Source: Gammaproteobacteria bacterium (GTDB lineage: Bacteria; Pseudomonadota; Gammaproteobacteria; Eutrophobiales; Eutrophobiaceae). Taken from it: DNA of 56,780 nt. Every line of letters starts with the position of its first letter. Position 1 is the first letter of the stretch. A model generated the notes under the pieces. The model was not told the origin of the DNA, made no database searches, and was given only the letters and a program-made list of their open reading frames with translations. The stretch lies in assembly GCA_947480335.1 (NCBI GenBank), contig CANKCB010000013.1:1-56780 (forward strand), given 5' to 3'. The position numbers and the translations under genes were made by a program. This document shows positions 25,171 through 34,283 of this stretch, piece after piece.

Positions 25171-26565
25171 ATGATACAACCCGGTAAATTATACGACGTT
25201 CTGGTAATCGGCGGTGGAAATGCCGGTTTATGCGCTGCTATCACTGCGAGGGAAGCTGGCGCCAGTGTCCTGATACTTGAATCTGCCCCTGTTCATTTTC
25301 GTGGTGGGAATAGTCGACATGTACGAAATCTGCGTTGTGTGCATGACGGTCCGGAAGATGTGCTACTGGGTTCCTATCCATTGTCCGAATACTGGGATGA
25401 TTTAGTACAGGTAACCGGTGGCAAAACTAACGAATCACTGGCAAAAATGATGTTGCAGGAGTCTGCGCATTGTCGTAACTGGATGCGTCACCATGGTGCA
25501 CGGTTCCAGCCGGCACTTGGTGGCACCTTGCAACTGTCACGTACGAATGCTTTTTTTCTGGGCGGCGGTAAATCCTTACTCAATGCGTACTATCGTTCAG
25601 CAGAAAAGCTGGGAATTGATATTGAATATGACGCCGAAGTGACTGACCTTGAAATTGTAAATAGTCAGTTCAGATCCGCAACTGTAAAACGTAATACCCA
25701 AACAGAGCAAATCAAGGCGCGGGTACTGATCACAAGCTCAGGTGGTTTCCAAGCCAACATTGATTGGTTAAAGGAAGCCTGGGGCGAGGCGGCGGAAAAT
25801 TTTATTATCCGCGGGACGCCTTATGATAATGGTCGTATCCTGCGTTTATTGATGGATGCGGGGATGTCCACCATCAGTGACGTTTCACAATGTCATGCTG
25901 TGGCTGTACACGCAGACTCCCCCAGATTTGATGGTGGAATTGCAACCCGGGTTGATTGTGTCTCGCTCGGTATCGTGGTCAACCGTCATGCTGTAAGGTT
26001 CTACGATGAAGGTGAGGATTTCTGGCCCAAACGCTATGCCATCTGGGGCAGATTAATTGCGCAGCAACCAGACCAGATTGCCTATGCCATCATTGATGCC
26101 AAATCGGCAGGTTCCTACTTACCTCCGGTCTTTCCACCAGTACAGGCCGACTCGGTGGCGGAGCTGGCTGTAAAGCTGTCATTGGACCCCGCCACTTTGG
26201 ATCATACACTCCATAGCTATAATGCCGCAGTTCAACCTGGTAATTTTGACCTGACGCTACTCGACAATTGTCATACAGATGGTCTTGTGCCATGCAAAAG
26301 TCATTGGGCACGCAAGCTGGATACTCCTCCTTACCGCGCCTATCCGTTACGACCAGGTATCACTTTTACCTATCTTGGTGTAGCCGTGAATGACAAGGCG
26401 CAGGTGTTACAGAATGGTGTACCAACTGCGAACATCTATGCCGCTGGTGAGATCATGGCGGGCAATATACTCGGCAAAGGCTATCTTGCCGGAATTGGCA
26501 TGACGATTGGAACAGTTTTTGGTCGCATAGCAGGCAGGGAGGCCGTTCGTGGACTCACTCACTGA
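25171..26565 (+). CDS. tcuA: FAD-dependent tricarballylate dehydrogenase-like TcuA
   Basis: A 464-residue flavoprotein of the succinate dehydrogenase/fumarate reductase family. The FAD-binding GGGNAG is at about 14-19 and the C-terminal FAD contact is AAGEIMAGNILGKGYLAGIGM near 430-450. Catalytic-region residues lie in LRPGITFTYLGV. TcuA oxidises tricarballylate to cis-aconitate in Salmonella, and TcuB takes the electrons. Here tcuB overlaps by 17 bases and the genes of a tripartite tricarboxylate transporter follow, supporting a role in tricarboxylate use. The exact substrate (tricarballylate, citrate or a related acid) is inferred. Confidence 0.88.
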   Translation: MIQPGKLYDVLVIGGGNAGLCAAITAREAGASVLILESAPVHFRGGNSRHVRNLRCVHDGPEDVLLGSYPLSEYWDDLVQVTGGKTNESLAKMMLQESAHCRNWMRHHGARFQPALGGTLQLSRTNAFFLGGGKSLLNAYYRSAEKLGIDIEYDAEVTDLEIVNSQFRSATVKRNTQTEQIKARVLITSSGGFQANIDWLKEAWGEAAENFIIRGTPYDNGRILRLLMDAGMSTISDVSQCHAVAVHADSPRFDGGIATRVDCVSLGIVVNRHAVRFYDEGEDFWPKRYAIWGRLIAQQPDQIAYAIIDAKSAGSYLPPVFPPVQADSVAELAVKLSLDPATLDHTLHSYNAAVQPGNFDLTLLDNCHTDGLVPCKSHWARKLDTPPYRAYPLRPGITFTYLGVAVNDKAQVLQNGVPTANIYAAGEIMAGNILGKGYLAGIGMTIGTVFGRIAGREAVRGLTH

Positions 26566-27667
26566 AACCAGCAACAACGCCTTGCTGGATGAAGGCAGGC
26601 GGGTAATGCAAATATGTAACGCCTGTCGTTATTGCGAGGGATTCTGCGCCGTGTTTCCGGCAATGGAAAAACGGTTTGATTTCACTTCCGGCGATCTGAA
26701 ATATCTGGCGAATCTCTGTCATGATTGTCGTGAATGTTACTATTCCTGCCAGTATTCGCCACCGCATGAGTTCCAGTTGAATGTACCAAAAACGTTTGCT
26801 GCGATACGACAGCAAACCTATCGTGAATATGCCTGGCCCTCTTTCATGGTATCCCTGTTCAGCAACAGCAAGCGGGCATTATTGATCAGTACGTTTATTT
26901 TTCCGGTATTCTTTATTCTGGCAAGCCTGTTGCTTGTGGGGCCAGATGCACTCTTTACTGCTTACAGTGATGCAGATGGTTCATTTTACCGGATTGTTTC
27001 ACACACCATGCTGGTATGGGGTTTTGGTTCGGCGGGAATTTTTGCAGTTATTGCCATGCTGGTTGGTGGGTACCGGTTCTGGCAGGAGACCACTGCCGAA
27101 AAATCGGCAGTTTTTGATTTGCGTGCGGTTGTCCGTGCCCTGCATGATGCTATGCGCTTGCGTTATCTAGGCGGTGCCTCCGGTGAAGGCTGTGCCTATC
27201 CGGAAGAGCAAGCCTCGAACCTGCGCCGCCGATTTCATCATCTGACCTTTTATGGCTTTATGCTTTGTTTTGCGGCCACCTCGGTCGCAACGGTCTACCA
27301 TTATCTGTTTGATTTACCTGCACCGTATGCGTTTTTCAGTCTGCCGGTCCAGCTCGGATTCTTTGGCGGCATCATGCTATTGGTGGGGCCGCTGGGTCTT
27401 TTGTACTTGAAGCGAATTCGAGACCCGGAGCCAGCTGATACCTTACAAACTGGTATGGACATCACGTTTTTGGTGTTGTTGCTCGCAACCAGTATCACTG
27501 GTTTATTACTATTGTTTCTGCGTGAAACTGGCATGATGGGTATAATGTTGGTTATCCATTTGGGGTTGGTGATGGGACTGTTTATCACCATGCCCTATGG
27601 CAAATTTGTTCACGGTATCTATCGATTAAGTGCATTGGTAAAAAATGCCAAAGAGGAGGGGGTATGA
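26549..27667 (+). CDS. tcuB: TcuB electron-transfer protein
   Basis: A 372-residue iron-sulfur membrane protein starting at GTG inside the end of tcuA. Two cysteine clusters, C23-C26-C29-C33 and C57-C60-C63-C67, indicate two 4Fe-4S centres. The rest has about six transmembrane helices with histidines suited to haem, as in TcuB (formerly CitB). TcuB reoxidises the FADH2 of TcuA and passes electrons to quinone at the inner membrane. Its stop overlaps the next gene by four bases. Confidence 0.9.
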   Translation: MDSLTETSNNALLDEGRRVMQICNACRYCEGFCAVFPAMEKRFDFTSGDLKYLANLCHDCRECYYSCQYSPPHEFQLNVPKTFAAIRQQTYREYAWPSFMVSLFSNSKRALLISTFIFPVFFILASLLLVGPDALFTAYSDADGSFYRIVSHTMLVWGFGSAGIFAVIAMLVGGYRFWQETTAEKSAVFDLRAVVRALHDAMRLRYLGGASGEGCAYPEEQASNLRRRFHHLTFYGFMLCFAATSVATVYHYLFDLPAPYAFFSLPVQLGFFGGIMLLVGPLGLLYLKRIRDPEPADTLQTGMDITFLVLLLATSITGLLLLFLRETGMMGIMLVIHLGLVMGLFITMPYGKFVHGIYRLSALVKNAKEEGV

Positions 27668-28749
27668 TTATAAATATGAAACTGCGTCAGGTCTGGATGG
27701 CATGCATGGTGTCCATGCTCGTGATTTTGTCTGGTTGTGATAGCGGTACACCAACAACCAGCCAGCAACCTGCGGCCAGTCAGGAAACGGTTCAACAACC
27801 GGAATCTTCCTCTGCACCAACAACGACTTCAACCAGTGCCGCGCCTGCCACAGTAGCGGGTGAACGCAGCCTGACCATTATGGCACCAGCTGCTCCCGGC
27901 GGTGGCTGGGATCAGACCGCCCGCGCTTTGCAAAAAGTGATACAGGAAAACAAACTGGCCGCCAATACTCAGGTGATTAATGTAAATGGCGCGGGTGGCA
28001 CCATAGGTTTATCGCAGTTAATCAATTCACATCAGGGTGAGAATAATTATCTGATGGTAACCGGACTCATCATGCTGGGCGCAATCCTGACGAATGGTTC
28101 AGCCGTTACGCTGGATCAAGTTACGCCAATTGCTCGTCTGATCGGTGAATACGATGTGTTTGTTGTGCCCACTGATTCACCCTACAAGACGCTGGCTGAT
28201 TTCATTGCGGCCTGGAAAACCGATCCGGGTGCGTTGGCCATTGCCGGTGGTTCGGCCGGTGGTACTGACCATATGCTGGCTGGTTTGCTGGCACAAGCGT
28301 TGGGAATAGATGTCAGCAAGGTCAACTATGTTCCACATTCTGGTGGTGGTGAATCTTTGGCATCACTGTTGGGTGGACATGTGGCCGCCGGTTTGAATGG
28401 GTATGCCGAGCTTGAGTCCTTTATCAAGGCTGGTCGCCTGCGGGCACTGGCATTTTCCAGTGAGCATCGGATAGAAGGCATCGATATACCTACTTTTATC
28501 GAACAGGGCGTCAATGTCAGTCTGGCCAACTGGCGTAGTGTGGTGGCTCCTCCAGGAATCTCTGCTGAACAGAAAGCGGAGATGGTGAAACTGGTTGATG
28601 ACATCTATCGCACCGATGCGTGGAAAGCCACGATCAAGACCAATAACTGGATCGATATGTATATGACAGGCGCCGATTACGATGCTTTCATGCAGGCCGA
28701 AACTACGCGGGTAGCTGCCGTACTCAAATCGATTGGTCTGGTTAAATAA
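27664..28749 (+). CDS. tctC: Tripartite tricarboxylate transporter substrate-binding lipoprotein TctC
   Basis: A 361-residue binding protein of the TctC (Bug) family, with the conserved [18 protein letters not shown] segment that contacts the carboxylate and [16 protein letters not shown]. Instead of a normal signal peptide it has a lipobox, LSGC, with Cys25, then about 40 low-complexity residues rich in Ser, Thr, Gln, Ala and Pro. Asp at position +2 is the usual signal for retention in the inner membrane. Family members are normally soluble and periplasmic, so this one is probably tethered near TctAB. It overlaps tcuB by four bases and is followed by tctB and tctA. Confidence 0.9.
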   Translation: MIINMKLRQVWMACMVSMLVILSGCDSGTPTTSQQPAASQETVQQPESSSAPTTTSTSAAPATVAGERSLTIMAPAAPGGGWDQTARALQKVIQENKLAANTQVINVNGAGGTIGLSQLINSHQGENNYLMVTGLIMLGAILTNGSAVTLDQVTPIARLIGEYDVFVVPTDSPYKTLADFIAAWKTDPGALAIAGGSAGGTDHMLAGLLAQALGIDVSKVNYVPHSGGGESLASLLGGHVAAGLNGYAELESFIKAGRLRALAFSSEHRIEGIDIPTFIEQGVNVSLANWRSVVAPPGISAEQKAEMVKLVDDIYRTDAWKATIKTNNWIDMYMTGADYDAFMQAETTRVAAVLKSIGLVK

Positions 28750-28787
28750 AAACTGACAGTCGTTATAGCGAGCTGTCTGGGCGGTAT

Positions 28788-29258
28788 ATGTACTCATTTA
28801 AATCTGCCGACAGGATGGAGCTGGGAATAGCACTTGCCTCCATTCTGTTTGGCCTGTTTCTGCTTGCCGACAGTTTCACTATCAAGCTGGGCAGTGGTTA
28901 CGATCATATCGGCCCCCGGTTTTTCCCGTTCGTTATTTCAACCGGGTTACTGGTCACCGGCATTTTGATGTTGCTGGAAGTATTGAGTGGAACCAGCCAT
29001 CGCGAGGCGGAGCCCGTTAATCTGTCTGCATTTGGCATACTTATTTTTGGATTGGTCAGTTGTTTGCTATTGCTCAAACCCGCAGGCTTTATTATTGCCT
29101 GTTCCATCCAGTTCTGGCTGATAGCACGAGCGTTCAGTGCGGGAGATAGTTTACGCAATGCGATTACCGGCGTAGTGCTTTCTATATGTGTCTATTTTAT
29201 TTTTACTCGCGGTCTGGGATTGGTGTTGCCTCGCGGAATTCTTGCCGGGTTATTTTAG
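28788..29258 (+). CDS. tctB: Tripartite tricarboxylate transporter small membrane subunit TctB
   Basis: A 156-residue protein with about four transmembrane helices, typical length for TctB. Conserved features include the first-helix region [20 protein letters not shown] followed by GPRFFPFVI, the hallmark of the family. It associates with TctA to form the sodium- or proton-driven carrier. The next gene starts one base after its stop. Confidence 0.9.
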   Translation: MYSFKSADRMELGIALASILFGLFLLADSFTIKLGSGYDHIGPRFFPFVISTGLLVTGILMLLEVLSGTSHREAEPVNLSAFGILIFGLVSCLLLLKPAGFIIACSIQFWLIARAFSAGDSLRNAITGVVLSICVYFIFTRGLGLVLPRGILAGLF

Positions 29259-29259
29259 A

Positions 29260-30759
29260 ATGGATTCATTGCATCTTTTGATCCAGGGGTTTGATGTTGC
29301 CTTGCAACCCTATAATCTGTTCTGGGCTATTGTAGGTGTGTTTTTAGGTACGGTCGTTGGCATATTGCCAGGTATTGGGCCAGCACTGACAGTCGCCCTG
29401 TTATTACCGGTTACCTATAATCTGGAACCGGTTTCTGCGTTCATCATGTTTGCCGGTATTTATTATGGTGGTATGTATGGCGGTTCGACTACGTCTATCC
29501 TGTTAAATACGCCGGGTGAAAGTGGCAGTATTATCACGGCTATTGAAGGTAACAAGATGGCGCGTTCAGGTCGAGCTTCAGCCGCACTCGCTACCGCTGC
29601 ACTGGGCTCGTTTGTGGCCGGCAGTATCGGTACTATTGCGTTGACATTTGTTGCGCCAGCGCTGGCCGATATGGCACTGGTATTTGGGCCGGCAGAATAT
29701 TTTTCATTGATTGTCGTTGGTTTTACCACGATCGCTTCCGTGCTGGGTAAAACACCTGCAAGAGGAATGTTGAGTCTGTTTTTTGGTTTGGGTCTGGGGT
29801 TGATTGGTATTGACCTGCAAACTGGCCAGGCCCGTTTTACGTTGGGTATTCCACAATTACTGGATGGAATCAATGTGGTCGTTATGGCCGTGGGTTTGTT
29901 TGCCGTGGGTGAAACCCTGTTTCTGGCCACACAACCTAAAAAAGTGGAAGAAATTATCAAGGTCAGTGGCTGGACCTGGATGTCTCGCGAAGACCTTGCC
30001 CGTTCGTGGAAACCCTGGCTAAGAGGTACCTTGCTTGGATTTCCCATAGGCGGTTTGCCGACCGGTGGTACCGAGATACCCACCTTTTTATCCTATGCCT
30101 TGGAAAAAAGACTGAGTTCCAAACCTGAAGAATTCGGACACGGTGCTATTGAAGGTGTGGCCGGGCCAGAAGCAGCAAACAACGCCGCGGCTGCGGGCGT
30201 GCTGGTACCTTTGCTCACGTTGGGGCTGCCCACCTCTGCCACTGCCGCCATCATGCTGGCCGCATTCCAGCAATTTAATTTACAGCCAGGTCCGCTGATT
30301 TTTACCAGTAACCCGGAATTGATCTGGGGTTTGATTGCCAGTTTGTACATCGGCAATTTCATGTTACTGCTGCTGAATTTGCCACTGGCACCGTTATGGG
30401 CACGCTTGTTGAAGATTCCCGCTCCGTTGTTATACGGCGGAATCCTGGTTTTTGCCACGTTAGGAACCTACAGCCTGAATGATTCTGTATTTGATGTTGG
30501 GTTGATGTACCTGATTGGCTTGATCGGTTTTTATATGCGTTGCACCGAAATTCCTGTCGCACCGGCCGTAATTGGAATGATACTGGGGCCAATGGCAGAG
30601 CAGCAGTTTCGTCGTACGCTGGCTATCTCACAGGGTGATATGTCCATTTTTATCGAAAGGCCTATATCAGCCGGCATGCTTGGGCTTGCTGCCTGTATCG
30701 TGCTGGCGATGCCGCTGGCCAGATTCTACCAGCGCCACCAGTCAGCCAAATCCCGCTAA
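29260..30759 (+). CDS. tctA: Tripartite tricarboxylate transporter large permease TctA
   Basis: A 499-residue membrane protein with 10-12 helices. I chose ATG 29260, immediately after tctB, because the family N-terminus ([12 protein letters not shown], then [21 protein letters not shown]) begins there; an earlier in-frame start lies inside tctB. The motif [20 protein letters not shown] near residues 66-85 is the TctA signature. It forms the transport channel with TctB and receives substrate from TctC. It is the last gene of the tcuAB-tctCBA operon; a weak hairpin follows. Confidence 0.95.
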   Translation: MDSLHLLIQGFDVALQPYNLFWAIVGVFLGTVVGILPGIGPALTVALLLPVTYNLEPVSAFIMFAGIYYGGMYGGSTTSILLNTPGESGSIITAIEGNKMARSGRASAALATAALGSFVAGSIGTIALTFVAPALADMALVFGPAEYFSLIVVGFTTIASVLGKTPARGMLSLFFGLGLGLIGIDLQTGQARFTLGIPQLLDGINVVVMAVGLFAVGETLFLATQPKKVEEIIKVSGWTWMSREDLARSWKPWLRGTLLGFPIGGLPTGGTEIPTFLSYALEKRLSSKPEEFGHGAIEGVAGPEAANNAAAAGVLVPLLTLGLPTSATAAIMLAAFQQFNLQPGPLIFTSNPELIWGLIASLYIGNFMLLLLNLPLAPLWARLLKIPAPLLYGGILVFATLGTYSLNDSVFDVGLMYLIGLIGFYMRCTEIPVAPAVIGMILGPMAEQQFRRTLAISQGDMSIFIERPISAGMLGLAACIVLAMPLARFYQRHQSAKSR

Positions 30760-30921
30760 AACAGGCTGAATATTGCCTGATTTAGAACAAAAAGTATTGA
30801 TTTGGATTAGCTGGATAATGGTAAACTCACCCTACCTAAACCGGGGTACGAGATAGTAGTAGTTTCCAGAGATCCATATTTCTATCCCTAAACATACATC
30901 TCACCACCAGGAATCTGAAAC

Positions 30922-31410
30922 ATGGGTATTTTAATCGGTAAAAACTGCGTAGTTTCCATACATTACACACTTACTGACGATGCCGGCACACTGCTGGATT
31001 CATCGATAAACAGTGATCCACTGCACTACCTGCACGGCGCTGATAATCTGATACCTGGTCTTGAGAATGAATTAACCGGTAAAAGCGTAGGCGCCAGCTT
31101 CAAGGTCAGTGTCCCACCAGAACAAGGTTACGGTGTTTATCGCGATGAACTGGTACAGGTCGTGCCGCTGGATTTATTCAAAGGTGTGGACGAAGTCAAG
31201 CAGGGCATGCAGTTTGAAACCGAAGGCCCTAATGGGCCAGAGTTGATACTGGTTGCGAAGGTAACAGACAAGGAAGTAACCGTAGACGGTAATCATCCTC
31301 TGGCTGGAAAAACCCTGCATTTTGATGTGACGGTCGAAGCCGTGCGCGATGCGACCGATGAAGAGCTGGATCACGGACATCCACATGATGCCCATGGTCA
31401 TCACCACTAA
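30922..31410 (+). CDS. slyD: FKBP-type peptidyl-prolyl isomerase, SlyD-like
   Basis: A 162-residue cytoplasmic protein with an FKBP domain (about 1-70 and 130-150) interrupted by the insert-in-flap chaperone domain, as in SlyD. Key segments are VSIHYTLTDDAGTLLDSS and GLENELTGKSVGASFKVSVP. The C-terminus is a histidine-rich tail, HGHPHDAHGHHH, which in SlyD binds nickel and other metals. The enzyme speeds prolyl isomerisation and helps metal-enzyme maturation. It stands alone, facing the smbP-like gene across a hairpin. Confidence 0.92.
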   Translation: MGILIGKNCVVSIHYTLTDDAGTLLDSSINSDPLHYLHGADNLIPGLENELTGKSVGASFKVSVPPEQGYGVYRDELVQVVPLDLFKGVDEVKQGMQFETEGPNGPELILVAKVTDKEVTVDGNHPLAGKTLHFDVTVEAVRDATDEELDHGHPHDAHGHHH

Positions 31411-31437
31411 TACTTCAAAACGACTAAGAACTACCGG

Positions 31438-31468
31438 TTGACCCGGACGTATCACCTGTCCGGGTCAA
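31438..31468. terminator. Hairpin between convergent genes
   Basis: TTGACCCGGAC (31438-31448) and GTCCGGGTCAA (31458-31468) form a perfect 11-bp stem with a nine-base loop, 28 bases after slyD and 22 bases before the stop of the opposing gene. No clear T-run follows on either strand, so termination is likely but not certain. Confidence 0.65.
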
Positions 31469-31489
31469 TCCGATCACGATAGCAATCCG

Positions 31490-31837
31490 TTATTCTGCAG
31501 ACTTTTGCATATGTTCAATCGCCGTCTTCATATGCTCACTGGCAATATCCGCATGTCCCATCTTCGCATGTTCAATTGATTGCTCAAGATGTACGACCGC
31601 TTGTGTCATGTGCGTATGGGCTTCCATATGTGCCTTTTCCGCTGCCTTGGCATGTTTAAGTGCTTCTTCGGCGTGCTGTAACAACATATCGGCATGCCCG
31701 GTCTCACCGTGTCCCAGCGCCATACCAGCATGTTCCATTGCCTGCATTGAATGCGCGTCTGAACTTTCAGCCAATACGTTTGTTATTGAAAGTGACAACA
31801 GTGTTGCTACCGCAAATAAAACTGGTTTAATCCGCAT
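31490..31837 (-). CDS. Small metal-binding protein, SmbP-like
   Basis: A 115-residue exported protein from ATG 31837, chosen because GAGGAGTAAGGAT precedes it and a signal peptide (1-23, ending NVLAES) follows. The mature part is four-helix-like and full of regularly spaced histidines: HAGMALGHGETGHADMLLQH, HAKAAEKAHMEAHTH and HMKTAIEHMQ. This matches SmbP of Nitrosomonas europaea, a periplasmic protein that binds several copper or other divalent ions. It lies downstream of an Nramp-family gene on the same strand. A near-consensus FNR site is 150 bases upstream. Confidence 0.85.
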   Translation of the reverse strand: MRIKPVLFAVATLLSLSITNVLAESSDAHSMQAMEHAGMALGHGETGHADMLLQHAEEALKHAKAAEKAHMEAHTHMTQAVVHLEQSIEHAKMGHADIASEHMKTAIEHMQKSAE

Positions 31838-31985
31838 ATCCTTACTCCTCTTTCGATTGGGTAGATCATCAACTTCGTGCTCCGTTCCGTTACGACAGAG
31901 TACATGCAACGGTTAAAAATCCGGTTCACTTGGTTGATAGTGTAACGAAAGTTGGTGGAGGCTGGTGGTGTTATCCGCCAGTTAT

Positions 31986-31999
31986 ATGATCCAGATCAA
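31986..31999. promoter_or_regulatory. FNR/ANR-like box, one mismatch
   Basis: ATGATCCAGATCAA differs from TTGATNNNNATCAA at one base. It lies 149 bases before the smbP-like start and 21 bases after the stop of the Nramp gene. The distance is larger than usual for activation, so this is a candidate only. A perfect copy of the same motif lies 2.2 kb away. Confidence 0.35.
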
Positions 32000-32019
32000 C
32001 TGATAGACAGAGAGAAAAA

Positions 32020-33276
32020 TCAGGTTTGAACATTCATTGCTGTGGCCCACAGGAAAAACAGCAGGACGACAACCAGACTGATGATAGAGGTCAGACCGTA
32101 CTTGAACTTTTCCCCGATCCATTTGCCACGACTATTCAGCAGTAACAGGACGATGGCCAGTAGCGGGAAAAAATAGGCGCCGGTGACTGTATAGAGTTTT
32201 TGTGCCTGCTGGAAACTGGTAAACAGACCCAGCATCGGTACGATAGCAATCAGCACCATATACAAACGATATACAGACTGGTTGCTGTTCACCCGTTGTG
32301 AATTACTGCGTATGGTTTCGGCATTCATTTTGCGGGTGGCCAGCATCCAGGTATCGGCAAAGATATACGGGATGGACTGCCAGACACCGAGCAGGCTACT
32401 GAATACAGCTCCAAACGACCCAACGAGAAACAGCCATTTACCAGCAGGGCCAAGCTGGTTGCCCAATTGATCCGACAAGCGGACCAGCAGCGTAACACCT
32501 TCGCCTTCGAGGGTCAGATTATTGCCGATGATCACCATGGAGGAACAGAAAATCGCTGTCATGATATAACCTACCGCCAGATCGATTTTGCAATCCGGTA
32601 AATCCTTGCTTTCCAGACGTCCTTCCTCGCGTATCCAGTATCCGTAACTTAATACGGTAACTGTACCACCGACCCCGCCAATCAGCGCAATCGTCCAGAT
32701 TAAACCTTCTCCGCTAAAGTCAGGTATCGTCGGTATCAGTATTCCGCGGAGTACAACCTCTGTGCCGGGCCAGAGCAACCCTGCGGTAATCACGCTGGAC
32801 AGGAACATGACGCCGGCACACACATGCATACTCTTTTCAAAAACCGGATAGCCACCCTTATAGACCATTACCAGTCCAATCAGACTTGAAGCAATACCAA
32901 AGTAAATTTTTCCGTCTACGGCATTATCAAATACCGGAAACATCGCATGCAAGGTTACACCGCAGGCGCTCATCATGGCAGTGCCAATAAAATAGGAAAA
33001 CAGCAGTAGATAAGGCAGGAAAATCCAGGCCGCGCCGCGACCCAGATGAATGGTCATACCTTCGAGCAGAGTTGTGCCGGTGGCGAGCTGCCAGCGGGCA
33101 ATACCTTCTGTAACAACAAACTTCATATAGGCGCCAACTATTACGGCCCATAGGATAGCCGTACCGAGCATGCTGCCGGCAAAGCTGCCAGTGGCCAAAT
33201 CACCGGCGCCAACACCGGTTGCGGCAGTTAACATGCCCGGCCCGATAATTTTCAGATATCGACTAAACTTGTCCAT
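32020..33276 (-). CDS. Divergent Nramp-family metal transporter
   Basis: A 418-residue protein with about eleven helices and the GPGMLTAATGVGAGDLATGSF segment of helix one. In classical Nramp proteins this position reads DPGN and binds Mn or Fe; here it reads GAGD. The helix-six MPH motif is also missing (GGVGGTVTVLSYGYWIREEG). So it is an Nramp homologue of a group without the usual metal ligands, and its substrate should not be assumed to be manganese or iron. It starts 33 bases after the cytochrome b gene and is probably co-transcribed with it. Confidence 0.85.
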   Translation of the reverse strand: MDKFSRYLKIIGPGMLTAATGVGAGDLATGSFAGSMLGTAILWAVIVGAYMKFVVTEGIARWQLATGTTLLEGMTIHLGRGAAWIFLPYLLLFSYFIGTAMMSACGVTLHAMFPVFDNAVDGKIYFGIASSLIGLVMVYKGGYPVFEKSMHVCAGVMFLSSVITAGLLWPGTEVVLRGILIPTIPDFSGEGLIWTIALIGGVGGTVTVLSYGYWIREEGRLESKDLPDCKIDLAVGYIMTAIFCSSMVIIGNNLTLEGEGVTLLVRLSDQLGNQLGPAGKWLFLVGSFGAVFSSLLGVWQSIPYIFADTWMLATRKMNAETIRSNSQRVNSNQSVYRLYMVLIAIVPMLGLFTSFQQAQKLYTVTGAYFFPLLAIVLLLLNSRGKWIGEKFKYGLTSIISLVVVLLFFLWATAMNVQT

Positions 33277-33309
33277 AGCAGGTAGTTTATGGGAATTACC
33301 TTATCCTGA

Positions 33310-34038
33310 TCAATCCTGACGTGTTCCGTCTGCAGGTGTTTCATCCAGCACCTTCACCCCGGTAATCATGGCCGAAACCAGACCATTACGTTCACGGACC
33401 TCCGACACGATCACACCGATAAGATGCAGAAGTACCAACGCAGAAAGTATATAGAAAACTGTTTCGTGCACTTCGGTAAATGATCCACGAAATGCACGCA
33501 TTTCCTTGAACGAACTATCGACAACCTGGCTACGATCACCCGGTTTCAAAGCGGCGAGCCGCACCGGATCACCGTCGGTCACCCAATTGGCAAAATAACT
33601 GCCAAACGGTGGAGCGTATAAATCAGTACCGGCAATGACCAGACCGGTAATACCCTGTACCGTCAGCAGCAGGAAAAACGCGGTGATGATTAATCGTGCG
33701 AGCGGATTATGACCCAGATATTGTTTTGGCTTGCCAGCTATGATACTGGCTAGATAAGATTTGATTTCTGCGATGCCAGTCGGCAACACCTGACGCCAGC
33801 GGGCATAGTGGCCACCGACAAAGCCCCAGATCAAACGCCAGAGCAAATTGATGAAAAATACATAACCAAACGCGGTATGAACCTTTTTAATAAATACCTC
33901 GCTTTCAAAAGTAAACGCGTCAGCATTTATTATCATGGTGCCCAATGCCATCAGTGCAATGACGGTAATCGCATTGATCCAGTGAAAAATACGAGTGCTT
34001 CTGTCCCATACCCGGTAACGTTTTATTTCAGTACTCAT
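33310..34038 (-). CDS. Cytochrome b561-type membrane protein
   Basis: A 242-residue inner-membrane protein of the bacterial cytochrome b561/hydrogenase-b family. It has four main helices with haem-ligand histidines in RIFHWINAITV (first helix), VHTAFGYVF (second) and HETVFYILSALVLLHLIGVIV (last). Proteins of this type move electrons between quinones and periplasmic partners. No hydrogenase or formate dehydrogenase gene is near. It is divergent from the chromate-type transporter, with a perfect FNR/ANR box between them, so oxygen-limited expression is likely. Confidence 0.88.
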   Translation of the reverse strand: MSTEIKRYRVWDRSTRIFHWINAITVIALMALGTMIINADAFTFESEVFIKKVHTAFGYVFFINLLWRLIWGFVGGHYARWRQVLPTGIAEIKSYLASIIAGKPKQYLGHNPLARLIITAFFLLLTVQGITGLVIAGTDLYAPPFGSYFANWVTDGDPVRLAALKPGDRSQVVDSSFKEMRAFRGSFTEVHETVFYILSALVLLHLIGVIVSEVRERNGLVSAMITGVKVLDETPADGTRQD

Positions 34039-34184
34039 AGTGACTCCTTCAGGTGATGACGACGTACCAACAGTCGAATTATTGTTTTATTACAGGCAAT
34101 ATACAGTAGTTTTGCCGGAAAATTAGCCTAAAATGGCAAAACTACCACTGATGTCACTGTATGACAGTGGTAATCAAGCCTGCT

Positions 34185-34198
34185 TTGATGTTGATCAA
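34185..34198. promoter_or_regulatory. FNR/ANR box between cytochrome b561 and chrA
   Basis: TTGATGTTGATCAA matches the FNR/ANR consensus TTGATNNNNATCAA exactly and is extended by one base pair on each side. It is centred about 92 bases before the chrA start and 153 before the cytochrome b start. A partial hairpin, ACCACTG with CAGTGGT, lies just to its left near 34143-34171. Confidence 0.7.
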
Positions 34199-34283
34199 AA
34201 TTATCAAAGCTTTCGGTGAAAACTGCACGAATTTAGCCGATTTTGAAATCGTTACGTTAACCACTTATTAGATTAAAAGTACT

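Noticed and set aside
29463-30083. Long open frame on the minus strand, 206 codons
   Set aside because: It is opposite tctA, has a repetitive Pro/Asn/Ser composition and no ribosome site or motif.
30764-30785. Short CAGGC/GCCTG hairpin after tctA as a terminator
   Set aside because: The stem is only five to six bases and lacks a proper T-run, so I could not support it.
33277-33309. Possible metal riboswitch before the Nramp-family gene
   Set aside because: The gap to the upstream co-directional gene is only 33 bases, too short for a manganese riboswitch.
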